9,462 nt of DNA from Bacteroidales bacterium (lineage in GTDB: Bacteria; Bacteroidota; Bacteroidia; Bacteroidales; UBA932): contig JAFVDC010000207.1 in assembly GCA_017478685.1 (NCBI GenBank), forward strand, positions 1-9,462, given 5' to 3'. Position 1 is the stretch's first letter, and the number at the start of each line of letters is the position of its first letter. Below the pieces are notes generated by a model. The model searched no databases and was not told the DNA's origin. It was given only the letters and a program-made list of their open reading frames with translations. Shown here piece after piece: positions 1-7,485 of this stretch. The position numbers were made by a program, and so were the translations under genes.

Positions 1-699
1 AATCTCCCCAAGGAGCAGACGGAACTCCTGAAGGCGCTGAAGAAGCAGGGCAAGCAAGTGGCGGTAGTGCTCCTTAACGGCCGTCCGCTGGATCTCAGCG
101 CAGAATCCGAACTCGCAGACGCCATCCTGGAAGCCTGGTATCCCGGCACCATGGGCGCCTATGCCGTGGCCGATGTCCTCTTCGGGGACTACAACCCCTC
201 CGGAAAACTCTCCGTCACCTTCCCCCGCAGCCTTGGCCAGGTGCCCATCTACCACTACGCCAAGAACACCGGCCGCCCGTACATCCACCCGGAAGCCAAG
301 TACGAGTCCCGCTACCTCGACAGCCCCAACGAGCCCCTCTACGCCTTCGGCCACGGTCTCAGCTACACTACATTCGAGTATTCAGACATCACCATGGACG
401 GCCTTAAGGCCACCGTCACGGTCACCAACACCGGCTCCGTGGAAGGCACGGAAACCGTCCAGCTCTATATCCGCGACCTCGTGGGCAGCGTAACCCGCCC
501 CGTGAGACAGCTCAAAGGCTTTGAAAGGGTAACCCTTAAGCCAGGCGAATCCAAGGAGGTCACCTTCACCATCGACAAGGAAATGCTGTCATTCTACCGC
601 CAGGACATGACCTGGGGCCCGGAGCCCGGAGACTTCAAGGTGTTCATAGGCGGAGCGTCGGACAACACAAAAGAAGCATCATTCAGGTATGAGATTTAG
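1..699 (+). CDS. GH3 beta-glucosidase, C-terminal part (5' end outside window)
   Basis: The reading frame is open from base 1 and ends at TAG 697-699, so 232 C-terminal residues are visible and the start lies upstream. The first ~90 residues match the end of the GH3 alpha/beta sandwich (C-terminal) domain, including the typical block PGTMGAYAVADVLFGDYNPS and then GKLSVTFP. A FGHGLSYTTF motif leads into a fibronectin-III-like domain (VTVTNTGSVEG, VRQLKGFERVTLKPGES), the standard tail of three-domain GH3 beta-glucosidases. The nucleophile-bearing N-terminal barrel and any signal peptide are not visible, so substrate and location cannot be read directly. GH3 enzymes remove terminal glucose from beta-glucosides. 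Next to GH144-type genes, a sophoro-oligosaccharide-cleaving periplasmic enzyme, like the GH3 reported from Bacteroides beta-1,2-glucan loci, is the likely role. Its end overlaps the next gene by 11 bases, indicating co-translation. Confidence 0.93.
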   Translation, partial: NLPKEQTELLKALKKQGKQVAVVLLNGRPLDLSAESELADAILEAWYPGTMGAYAVADVLFGDYNPSGKLSVTFPRSLGQVPIYHYAKNTGRPYIHPEAKYESRYLDSPNEPLYAFGHGLSYTTFEYSDITMDGLKATVTVTNTGSVEGTETVQLYIRDLVGSVTRPVRQLKGFERVTLKPGESKEVTFTIDKEMLSFYRQDMTWGPEPGDFKVFIGGASDNTKEASFRYEI

Positions 700-1969
700 G
701 TACATTGCAGCCGCGGCGCTCATTTGTGCCGCCGCCTGCACCCAGCAGAGGCAACTCCCGGACGACGCCCTTCTGGACGCAGTTGAAAAGGCCACCATAG
801 GCTATTTCACGGATTTCGCGGATCCTGCAACCGGCCTTGCCAGGGAGCGTAACAATGACGCCAACGGCAACATAGTTACCATCGGCGGTTCCGGTTTCGG
901 CCTCATGGCCATAATTGCCGGTGCCGAAAGAGGGTATTACTCCCGCGAAGAAGGCGTGGAGCGCATAGAGAAGATAGTCTCCTCCCTGGAAAAGCTGGAG
1001 CGCTTCCACGGCGCCTGGGCCCACTGGTACAACGCAGATACCATGGAACCCTTCTCTTTCAGCAAATACGACGACGGCGGAGACCTTGTGGAAACAGCCT
1101 TCATGGTGCAGGGCCTCATCGCCGCCCGCCACTGGCTGGAAAAAGACAATTTCCCCCTTGCCGAACGCTGCCACGAGCTTTGGCTTGGCGTAGAGTGGAA
1201 CTGGTATACGAAAGGGGGGACCGACACCCTCTACTGGCACTGGTCCAAGAACTTCGGCTTCAAGATGAACCATCCCATAAGAGGCTACGACGAAACCCTC
1301 ATCACCTACATCCTGGCAGCCTCTTCCCCTTCTTTCCCCATCAGTGCCGAAGTCTACGAGAACACCTACAAAAATTCCACCTATTATTATAATGGAAAGG
1401 AGTACTACGGGATTACCCTTCCCCTTGGGATGGAACTTGGCGGGCCGCTGTTCTTCAGCCATTATTCCTACCTTGGCCTGGATCCCCGCGGCCTCACGGA
1501 TGGCAAAACCAATTACTTTGAGAGGAACAAGGCCCACACCCTCATTCACAGGGCATACGCAATTGACAATCCCAAAGGCCACAAAGGCTACGGAGAGGAT
1601 TTCTGGGGCTTCACTTCCTCCGACGACCCTTATGTGGGCTACTGCTCTCACCATCCCGGCACGCAGGACGAAAACGGCACCGTGAGCCCCACTGCGGCCA
1701 TTTCCTCCATAGTCTACACCCCGGAGGAATCCATGAAGGTCATCCGTCACCTCTACTATGACATCCCGGAATCCTTCGGCCAGTACGGCTTCTACGACGC
1801 CATAAACCTTGTGGCCGAACCCAATGTCCTGGAGCATTACCTTGCCATAGACCAGGGCCCGGAGGCCGTGATGATAGAAAACTACCGCAGCGGCCTTCTC
1901 TGGAACCTGTTCATGCAGGCCCCGGAAATCCGCAAGGGCCTTGAAAAACTTGGATTTTACTACGAATGA
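689..1969 (+). CDS. GH144-type (Glycoamylase-fold) lipoprotein, probable endo-beta-1,2-glucanase
   Basis: This encodes 426 residues. The ATG at 689 gives a short signal peptide (MRFRYIAAAALICAAAC) with probable lipid-modified Cys17; the lipobox AAAC lacks the usual Leu at -3. The rest is one alpha/alpha-barrel catalytic domain (~25-426) of the Glycoamylase Pfam type that includes GH144. Visible motifs are GLARER (49-54), GGSGFGLM (66-73), DDGGDLVETAF (128-138), GVEWNWYTK (167-175), LYWHWSK (181-187), RGYDE (198-202) and IDQGPEAVMIENYRSGLLWN (387-406). E135 and E202 are shared with the paralogue at 7460-9052 and are candidate catalytic or substrate-binding acids. The family hydrolyses beta-1,2-glucan to sophoro-oligosaccharides; this substrate is inferred. 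CTQQRQL after the Cys has no acidic surface-export signal, so a periplasmic location is more likely. Other Glycoamylase-fold activities are possible. Confidence 0.88.
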   Translation: MRFRYIAAAALICAAACTQQRQLPDDALLDAVEKATIGYFTDFADPATGLARERNNDANGNIVTIGGSGFGLMAIIAGAERGYYSREEGVERIEKIVSSLEKLERFHGAWAHWYNADTMEPFSFSKYDDGGDLVETAFMVQGLIAARHWLEKDNFPLAERCHELWLGVEWNWYTKGGTDTLYWHWSKNFGFKMNHPIRGYDETLITYILAASSPSFPISAEVYENTYKNSTYYYNGKEYYGITLPLGMELGGPLFFSHYSYLGLDPRGLTDGKTNYFERNKAHTLIHRAYAIDNPKGHKGYGEDFWGFTSSDDPYVGYCSHHPGTQDENGTVSPTAAISSIVYTPEESMKVIRHLYYDIPESFGQYGFYDAINLVAEPNVLEHYLAIDQGPEAVMIENYRSGLLWNLFMQAPEIRKGLEKLGFYYE

Positions 1970-1980
1970 CGCTGTCATTC
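1964..1980 (+). other. Small perfect hairpin across the GH144 stop codon
   Basis: GAATGAC (1964-1970) and GTCATTC (1974-1980) are perfect reverse complements around a three-base GCT loop. The left arm contains the TGA stop at 1967-1969. There is no following T-run, so it does not look like an intrinsic terminator. It could affect mRNA stability or readthrough between the hydrolase and SusC, or be a by-product of the repeat that begins at 1971. Confidence 0.35.
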
Positions 1981-2035
1981 TGGGCAGCGCTGTCATTCTG
2001 AACAAAACTGTCATTCTGAACGAAGTGAAGAATCT
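1971..2035 (+). repeat. 18-base tandem array ending in a dispersed Bacteroidota intergenic repeat
   Basis: CTGTCATTCTG occurs three times with an exact 18-base period, in units 1971-1988, 1989-2006 and 2007-2024. Units 2 and 3 continue as AACAAA and AACGAA; unit 1 continues as GGCAGC. The last unit runs on to GTGAAGAATCT (2025-2035). The final 2009-2035 stretch matches a short dispersed repeat that I recall from many bacterial genomes, which yields spurious peptides such as VILNEVKNL when translated. It has a weak inverted repeat (ATTCT 2013-2017 with AGAAT 2029-2033), and CAGCGCTG at 1985-1992 is palindromic. The array fills most of the 79-base gap between the first GH144 gene and SusC. No Bacteroides-type promoter (TTTG / TAnnTTTG) is visible in the gap. 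Confidence 0.72.
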
Positions 2036-2048
2036 AAAACATATTATA

Positions 2049-5036
2049 ATGAAACGCATATTAATATCACTGACTCTTGTCCTCCTGACCCTTTCGGCCT
2101 GGGCGCAGTACCAGGTGAAAGGCGTGGTGGAGGATGCCATGGGGCCGGTTATCGGTGCCACCGTAATGGAGGCGGGCACCCAAAACGGAGTCTCCACGGG
2201 CATTGACGGAGACTTTGTCCTCACCGTCTCCGGGGCCGATACTAAGGTTGAGGTAAGCTGCATAGGCTATGCCTCGCAGGTATTCCCGGCATCGGCAGTC
2301 CCGGAAAAGATCCTCCTTGGAGAGGACACCACCTTCCTTGACGAGGTAGTGGTGGTTGGTTACGGCACCCAGAAGGCTAAGGACCTTACCGCCCCCATCA
2401 CCAACGTCAAGGGCGAAGACCTTGCAAAGCAGGTGGCCGCCAACCCCATGAGCGCCCTCCAGGGCATGGTTTCCGGCGTCCAGATTACCCAGAGCGGAGC
2501 TCCCGGCGCAGGCCCTTCCGTGAAAATCCGCGGCGTGGGCTCAATTGGCGACTATGCCAATCCGCTGTATGTTGTTGACGGGGTCTTTGTGGATAACATT
2601 GATTTCCTGTCAGGCAGTGATATCGAGTCACTGACGGTACTCAAGGATGCATCAGCTGCGGCTATCTACGGTGTACGCGCGGCAAACGGTGTAGTACTTG
2701 TCACCACCAAAAAAGGCGCTTATGGTCGCGTAAATGTTGCTTATGACGGCTACGTGGGTGTGCAGGTTCCTACAAACATTATGAAATTGGCCGATGCCCA
2801 GCAGTACGTTCAGCTCATGAATGAGGCCAATGTGAATACCATCGGCTTTACGCCAATGAGCGTCTCGGACTATCCGGGCAATACAGACTGGTACTCTGCT
2901 CTGGTACGTCCGGCACTCACTCATAGCCATTCATTGGATTTGTCCGGCGCTACAGAGAAAACCAATTACTCGGTGGGTCTCAGCTACTTCTATCAGGATG
3001 GCATTATGAACTACACCAAAAACGACTACAACCGTCTGAATTTCCGCGCCCGTGTGGATCAGAAGGCTACGTCTTGGCTTAATGTAGGGTTCAACAATGT
3101 TCTGTCTCGCTACAACCGCTACAATTATAACGGCAACGCTTACTATCAGGCATTCGTAAATCCTCCCGTATACAATATATATAATGATGCCAATACTGAT
3201 GCTTATCCTGAAAAGTTCGATTCCCCTCAGTTGTACGGTTTTGCCAATTCATACGGAAACCCTATTGCGAACGCATTCTATTATCACAATACAAACGATG
3301 GCATAAAGGACGTGTTCTCCGTTTACGCGGAATTTCTGATCCTGCCGGAGAAACTCAAATTCAAGACTTCGTACAACCTTGACTTTGATTTTTATGATAG
3401 TCAGAACTATACTCCGGAAAACTTCGTGGGCGGTTCCCAGGGTACCTCAACCAGTAGTCTTTCAAAGACTTTCGGCTATAGTCTGTACCAGATTTTGGAC
3501 AATGTTCTCACTTATTCCGATAGCCGTGGGGTGCATAACTGGTCAGTAATGCTGGGTCAGAGTACCAGATGGCAGTATAACTCCTCCCTTACGGGCATCT
3601 CATATAACGTCCCGGATTTTGACGATGCGTCACGCTACCTTTCCACAGGTTCCTATAAGAACCGCAATGCCTCAGATGGCGCTTCCAGGTACCATGGAGT
3701 ATCGGCATTCACTCGTGCCACTTATAATTACAATGACAAGTATTTGGCAACATTAACTTTTCGCGCGGACGGCAGTTCAAAATATCAGGAAAAGTGGGGT
3801 TTCTTCCCCTCTATCGGCTTCGGCTGGAATATTACCAATGAGGATTTCATGCGGTCTCAGCATATATTCGACTACCTTAAGTTCCGTGCCAGCTGGGGTA
3901 TGCTTGGTAACGACAATGTTCCCGCCAATTCCACTCTGATCACGGGCAGTACCGGTGTCGCTGCCAGCGCAGTTTTCGGGGACGGTAATGTTGTGGACGG
4001 CGTAAGCGCCCAGACAGTATATCAGAACTTCCTGAAATGGGAGGTGGTAAGCGAATTCAATGTCGGTTTTGACATGGCGTTCCTCAGAAACCGCCTTAAT
4101 GCTGAACTGGACTATTACAATAGAACAACTGACAATGTTGTCTTTTACGCGCCTATTGCCACCGGTGGTGGTACTGCGCAGCTCCTCGCCAATAACGGCA
4201 AAGTTTTGAACCATGGCGTGGAGTTGACATTGAACTGGGCCGATCAGGTAGGGGATTTTTCATACAATGTTGGTCTTAATGCCACCACTACCTTCAATAA
4301 GGTGCTGGCGCTCAATGGCCGTGAAGAAATACCAGGCGCCGTAATCAATGGCGTGAACAGCACTACCACCCGCGTCGGTTATCCTATCGGCTCATTCTGG
4401 GGCTACAAGATTGACGGGGTATACACCAGCGAGAAGGAGGCCCTGCAGGACCCCGTGTCCCAGTCTATCAAAGATGCCGGATTCTTCAAGTACACGGACA
4501 TTGACAAGAACAATGTAATTAACGATGCAGACCGCACTTACCTCGGAAGCCCTATCCCATGGCTCATTCTTGGCTTTAACATTGGCGGCAGTTGGAAGGG
4601 CCTTGACTTTTCGGTCCTCCTGAACGCAAACATCGGCAAAAAGATACTGAACGCAAAACGAATGCAGCGAAGCACTTTCTCTGATGCCAACTTCGACCTT
4701 GATTTCTTTAATAACCGCTGGACAGCGGATTCCAAGAGCAATACCTATCCATCTGCCGAAGCTTACAGCACCAATTTTATACAGCAGGCAAACACTTTCT
4801 TCGTGGAAGACGGCTCCTACCTCAGAATCCAGAATGTTCAAGTGGGCTACAGTTTCAAGACAATACCCGGCATCAAGAGCCTTAGGGTGTACTTGAGCGC
4901 TCAAAGGCCACTCACGCTCTTCGGTTACCATGGTTTCACTACTGAAATAGGCGGAAGTCCCATTGAGAGCGGCATAGACAACTCTGTTTATCCCCTGCAG
5001 GCTATTTATACAATTGGCGCAAACATTAACTTTTAA
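2049..5036 (+). CDS. SusC-like TonB-dependent outer-membrane transporter
   Basis: This encodes 995 residues, a normal SusC/RagA length. The frame is open upstream to an ATG at 1941, but the ATG at 2049 is chosen because it begins a clear signal peptide (MKRILISLTLVLLTLSAWA, then QYQ) and avoids translating the intergenic repeat. In order: a carboxypeptidase-regulatory-like domain (~21-95, VKGVVEDAMGPVIGATV); a TonB-box-like segment LDEVVVVGYGTQ (98-109); a plug domain (~115-225) with SVKIRGVGS, YVVDG and LKDASAAAIYGVRAANGVVLVTTKKG read in two pieces; and a 22-strand-type barrel ending in hydrophobic AIYTIGANINF. It should pair with the SusD protein 12 bases downstream and import oligosaccharides into the periplasm. 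GC falls sharply near codon 160 (base ~2540), inside the conserved plug. Confidence 0.95.
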   Translation: MKRILISLTLVLLTLSAWAQYQVKGVVEDAMGPVIGATVMEAGTQNGVSTGIDGDFVLTVSGADTKVEVSCIGYASQVFPASAVPEKILLGEDTTFLDEVVVVGYGTQKAKDLTAPITNVKGEDLAKQVAANPMSALQGMVSGVQITQSGAPGAGPSVKIRGVGSIGDYANPLYVVDGVFVDNIDFLSGSDIESLTVLKDASAAAIYGVRAANGVVLVTTKKGAYGRVNVAYDGYVGVQVPTNIMKLADAQQYVQLMNEANVNTIGFTPMSVSDYPGNTDWYSALVRPALTHSHSLDLSGATEKTNYSVGLSYFYQDGIMNYTKNDYNRLNFRARVDQKATSWLNVGFNNVLSRYNRYNYNGNAYYQAFVNPPVYNIYNDANTDAYPEKFDSPQLYGFANSYGNPIANAFYYHNTNDGIKDVFSVYAEFLILPEKLKFKTSYNLDFDFYDSQNYTPENFVGGSQGTSTSSLSKTFGYSLYQILDNVLTYSDSRGVHNWSVMLGQSTRWQYNSSLTGISYNVPDFDDASRYLSTGSYKNRNASDGASRYHGVSAFTRATYNYNDKYLATLTFRADGSSKYQEKWGFFPSIGFGWNITNEDFMRSQHIFDYLKFRASWGMLGNDNVPANSTLITGSTGVAASAVFGDGNVVDGVSAQTVYQNFLKWEVVSEFNVGFDMAFLRNRLNAELDYYNRTTDNVVFYAPIATGGGTAQLLANNGKVLNHGVELTLNWADQVGDFSYNVGLNATTTFNKVLALNGREEIPGAVINGVNSTTTRVGYPIGSFWGYKIDGVYTSEKEALQDPVSQSIKDAGFFKYTDIDKNNVINDADRTYLGSPIPWLILGFNIGGSWKGLDFSVLLNANIGKKILNAKRMQRSTFSDANFDLDFFNNRWTADSKSNTYPSAEAYSTNFIQQANTFFVEDGSYLRIQNVQVGYSFKTIPGIKSLRVYLSAQRPLTLFGYHGFTTEIGGSPIESGIDNSVYPLQAIYTIGANINF

Positions 5037-5048
5037 AGAAGCGGAGCT

Positions 5049-6524
5049 ATGAAAAAGACAGCGTTATTCTCTATCATCGTTTTTGTCCTGGCCGGTTGTA
5101 CCTCCTTCCTTGATATTCGCACTGAAGGCACAATGCCAACCACAGGTACGGACTATACAAAAAGTGAGGCTATCTTCCAAAGCGTGAGCGCCGCTTATGC
5201 CGCTTTGCGTTTAAGCGAAGGAGAAGCCTTCGCCTACATCTCTGTGCTGGAAATACCCTCCGATGATGCAGATAAAGGTAGTACATCCACGGATGCTGCG
5301 TCCACCGCCGGCGTCATGGATAATTTCAAGTACGGCCCAACCACAACTATCATCAACGATATGTGGGTGAAATTCTACAACATTGCTTCTGCGGCCAATC
5401 ATGCCCTGGAAGAAATGGATGAATTCAAAAAAGCGGCTACAACTGAGGAGTTACGCGCATACACAGACGAATGTGGCGCGGAAGCCAAAGTTATCCGGGC
5501 ATACGCCTATTTCAATCTTGTACGCATGTTCGGAGGCGTTCCCCTTGTAGACAAGACTATGACGGCCGAGGAATTGGCATCCAATTCTCCAAAGTCCGAG
5601 GATGAAATTTACAGTTTCATTTACACTGATCTTGATGCTGCGATCAGCATCCTGCCAGATAAGTATTCAAAGAATTACGCAGGCCGTTTTACATCCTGGA
5701 CAGCTCGTGCACTTAAGGCTAAGGTGGCCCTTTACCGCAAAGATTGGGAAGAGGCCGCAACTCAGTCCGATCTTATAATTCGCAGCGGTAATTTCTCCCT
5801 GGTGCCTGTGTTCAGGGATGTGTTCTCAATGGATTATGAAAACAGCGAGGAATCCCTGATGGAGATTCAGGCATCCTCTCTTGGGCAGAGTTCAGGTGAT
5901 GCTCCGATCTGCTACTATGCTTTTGTCCAGGGCCCCCGTAACAATACTCCCTCCAATATGCAGGGATGGGGATTTAAGGTGCCATCCCAAAACCTCGTTA
6001 ACTTCCTTGAAGGTCGCGGTGATACTCAGCGCATCGCTGCCACCATACTCGCACGTGGAAGCATCACTCCCGAAGGAGATGCCATTATTGACGGTTGCGC
6101 CAATCCATACTATAACGGCAAGGTGTATACTCCATCGTCCTACAACCTTTGGAGTTTCAACGGCTATGGTTTTGACTACAATATGCGTATAATCAGATAC
6201 GCGGAGATTCTTCTCATTTTTGCCGAGGCAAAAGCCCAGGGCGCCAGTTCCGGCACATCCGACCCCCAGAGTTGCTTTGACCTTGTGCGTGCCCGTGCCG
6301 GCCTGCCTTCCGTGGCTGCAAACCTGGATAATATCTATGATGAGCGCAGGGCGGAACTTGCCATGGAAGAGAACCGCTTCTTTGACCTTGTAAGAACAGG
6401 TAAAGCCGCAGCCGCGCTTGGTGCCTCCGGCTTTAAGACCGGCGTGCATGAGCATTTCCCCATTCCCGCTCAGCAGATTCAGTTGAATCCCACTATTCCA
6501 CCTACTACAGGATATACGTACTAA
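5049..6524 (+). CDS. SusD/RagB-like surface glycan-binding lipoprotein
   Basis: This encodes 491 residues, typical for SusD. The N-terminus MKKTALFSIIVFVLAGC carries a good lipobox (LAGC, Cys17). TPR-like helices follow, with the family landmark YFNLVRMFGGVPLV at 154-167, AGRFTSWTARALKAKVALY at 211-229, and the C-terminal RagB/SusD signatures RYAEILLIFAEAKAQ (383-397), FDLVRARAGLP (410-420), DERRAELAMEENRFFDLVRTG (431-451, quoted as key residues E432, E436, E440, R443) and HFPIPAQQIQLNP (469-481). SusD proteins cap the SusC barrel from outside and hand glycan to it. Only 12 bases (with GCGGAG as a possible weak ribosome site) separate it from SusC. The family signatures do not give the ligand; beta-1,2-glucan is inferred from the neighbouring enzymes. 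Confidence 0.95.
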   Translation: MKKTALFSIIVFVLAGCTSFLDIRTEGTMPTTGTDYTKSEAIFQSVSAAYAALRLSEGEAFAYISVLEIPSDDADKGSTSTDAASTAGVMDNFKYGPTTTIINDMWVKFYNIASAANHALEEMDEFKKAATTEELRAYTDECGAEAKVIRAYAYFNLVRMFGGVPLVDKTMTAEELASNSPKSEDEIYSFIYTDLDAAISILPDKYSKNYAGRFTSWTARALKAKVALYRKDWEEAATQSDLIIRSGNFSLVPVFRDVFSMDYENSEESLMEIQASSLGQSSGDAPICYYAFVQGPRNNTPSNMQGWGFKVPSQNLVNFLEGRGDTQRIAATILARGSITPEGDAIIDGCANPYYNGKVYTPSSYNLWSFNGYGFDYNMRIIRYAEILLIFAEAKAQGASSGTSDPQSCFDLVRARAGLPSVAANLDNIYDERRAELAMEENRFFDLVRTGKAAAALGASGFKTGVHEHFPIPAQQIQLNPTIPPTTGYTY

Positions 6525-6567
6525 ACCAATCAATAATCATTAACCATTTTAATTCATCAAAATCATT
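6525..6567 (+). other. AT-rich leader before the LamG lipoprotein gene
   Basis: This 43-base gap is strongly AT-rich and contains AATCATTA twice (6535-6542 and 6561-6568, the second running into the start codon). No Shine-Dalgarno sequence, promoter of the TAnnTTTG type or hairpin terminator is seen. Such unstructured A/T leaders are common before highly translated Bacteroidota genes, which often lack Shine-Dalgarno pairing; that role is inferred here. Confidence 0.4.
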
Positions 6568-7485
6568 ATGAAGAAAGCATTTGCTTTTGTGGCTGCATTT
6601 GCAGCAATCGCCTTTGTTTCATGTAACAAGGGTAATGACAACAATGGTGGGGATAATACCGCCTCCAAAGAAGTGAAAGTAGCTGAGGATGCCCTTGTGG
6701 CCTACTTCCCGCTGGATGACGCCACCGAGAAAGTGGCCAATCTTCCGTTGGACGGCCAGGGCGCCGGTACTGAAGCCAACTTTGTAACCGGTCGCCGCGG
6801 CAAGGCTTATCAGGGTTCCAAGGATTCTTATCTTCGTTACAACCTGCCTACCGACAGCCCTCTCCGTAATCTCAAGGCTATGTCCATCTCTATGTGGTTA
6901 AAGCATGCTGAGATTGACTATGACCACGCTCCTGTTCCTCAGGTATTTCAGATTACTCAGTCTGATGACCGCTGCTGGGGTAACTTTGCCATTTCATGTG
7001 ACCGTACTGCAAAGGGCGCCGGCTGGCTTACCTGGAAGGTACAGTGGAAGATTGGTGATAAGGGTAACCTTTGGAAGACAACAAACGCTTCTTATGAAGA
7101 TGAAGATACCGGTGAAACTGTATTCCCCTGGGCCAATGTTTTTCCTGCAGCACGTTGGAATCATATCATCTGGTGCTATGACAACAAGACTTCACAGTTC
7201 CACTGCTATGTGAATGGTGTTGATGTCACTCCCGAAAGCTTTGTTGACTGTCTGGTTGGTGAACCCGCCGAGGCCATCGGTGACCTTACCTTTGTCAACG
7301 CAGAGCAAATCATGATTGGCAACTGGGATGTTAAGTACACCAGCGCTGAAGGCTGGGGTTGGGGTGATGAATGGATTGGCGGCTTTGAAGAAGGCCAGGT
7401 AGATGAAATCCGTGTCTTCTCCCGCGCTCTCACTGCCGAGGAAGCCAAGGCCCTATACGATGCCGAAGTCAACGCCATGGATTAA
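6568..7485 (+). CDS. LamG/concanavalin-A-fold lipoprotein, probable surface glycan-binding protein
   Basis: This encodes 305 residues. The signal peptide ends in a lipobox (FVSC, Cys19), followed by an Asn/Gly/Asp-rich flexible linker (~20-33) typical of surface-tethered lipoproteins. Residues ~40-300 form a single LamG-like jelly roll. It starts with ALVAYFPLDDAT, has SISMWLKH (106-113) and WNHIIWCYDNKTSQFHCYVNG (197-217, core WNHIIWCYDN), and closes with the LamG signature GQVDEIRVFSRALTAEEAKALY (276-297, key residues D279, E280, R282, F284, R286, A287, L288, E292). No glycosidase motif is evident. Aromatic clusters such as EGWGWGDEW (261-269) could line a sugar-binding face. Its place directly after SusD is where SusE/SusF-type binding proteins usually lie, so surface capture of the substrate is the likely role. 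A cryptic enzymatic role cannot be excluded. Confidence 0.85.
   Translation: MKKAFAFVAAFAAIAFVSCNKGNDNNGGDNTASKEVKVAEDALVAYFPLDDATEKVANLPLDGQGAGTEANFVTGRRGKAYQGSKDSYLRYNLPTDSPLRNLKAMSISMWLKHAEIDYDHAPVPQVFQITQSDDRCWGNFAISCDRTAKGAGWLTWKVQWKIGDKGNLWKTTNASYEDEDTGETVFPWANVFPAARWNHIIWCYDNKTSQFHCYVNGVDVTPESFVDCLVGEPAEAIGDLTFVNAEQIMIGNWDVKYTSAEGWGWGDEWIGGFEEGQVDEIRVFSRALTAEEAKALYDAEVNAMD

Noticed and set aside
1941..2048. Alternative upstream ATG for SusC adding 36 residues
   Set aside because: It lies within the GH144 coding end, translates the dispersed repeat (VILNEVKNL), and would bury the signal peptide that starts at 2049.
1970..2048. Possible CRISPR-like array, suggested by the regular 18-base spacing
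   Set aside because: The repeats are only about 11-12 bases with 6-7-base intervals, far too short for CRISPR repeats and spacers, and no cas genes are present.
683..2263. Long open frame (526 codons) on the minus strand opposite the first GH144 gene
   Set aside because: The + strand has a clear hydrolase over the same bases. The minus frame is low-complexity, has no recognisable domain, and includes a translated intergenic repeat (FFTSFRMT-type peptide), typical of a GC-rich shadow.
7403..7459. Alternative upstream start for the second GH144
   Set aside because: It would put 19 extra residues, including several prolines and basic residues, before a normal lipoprotein signal and deepen the overlap with LamG.
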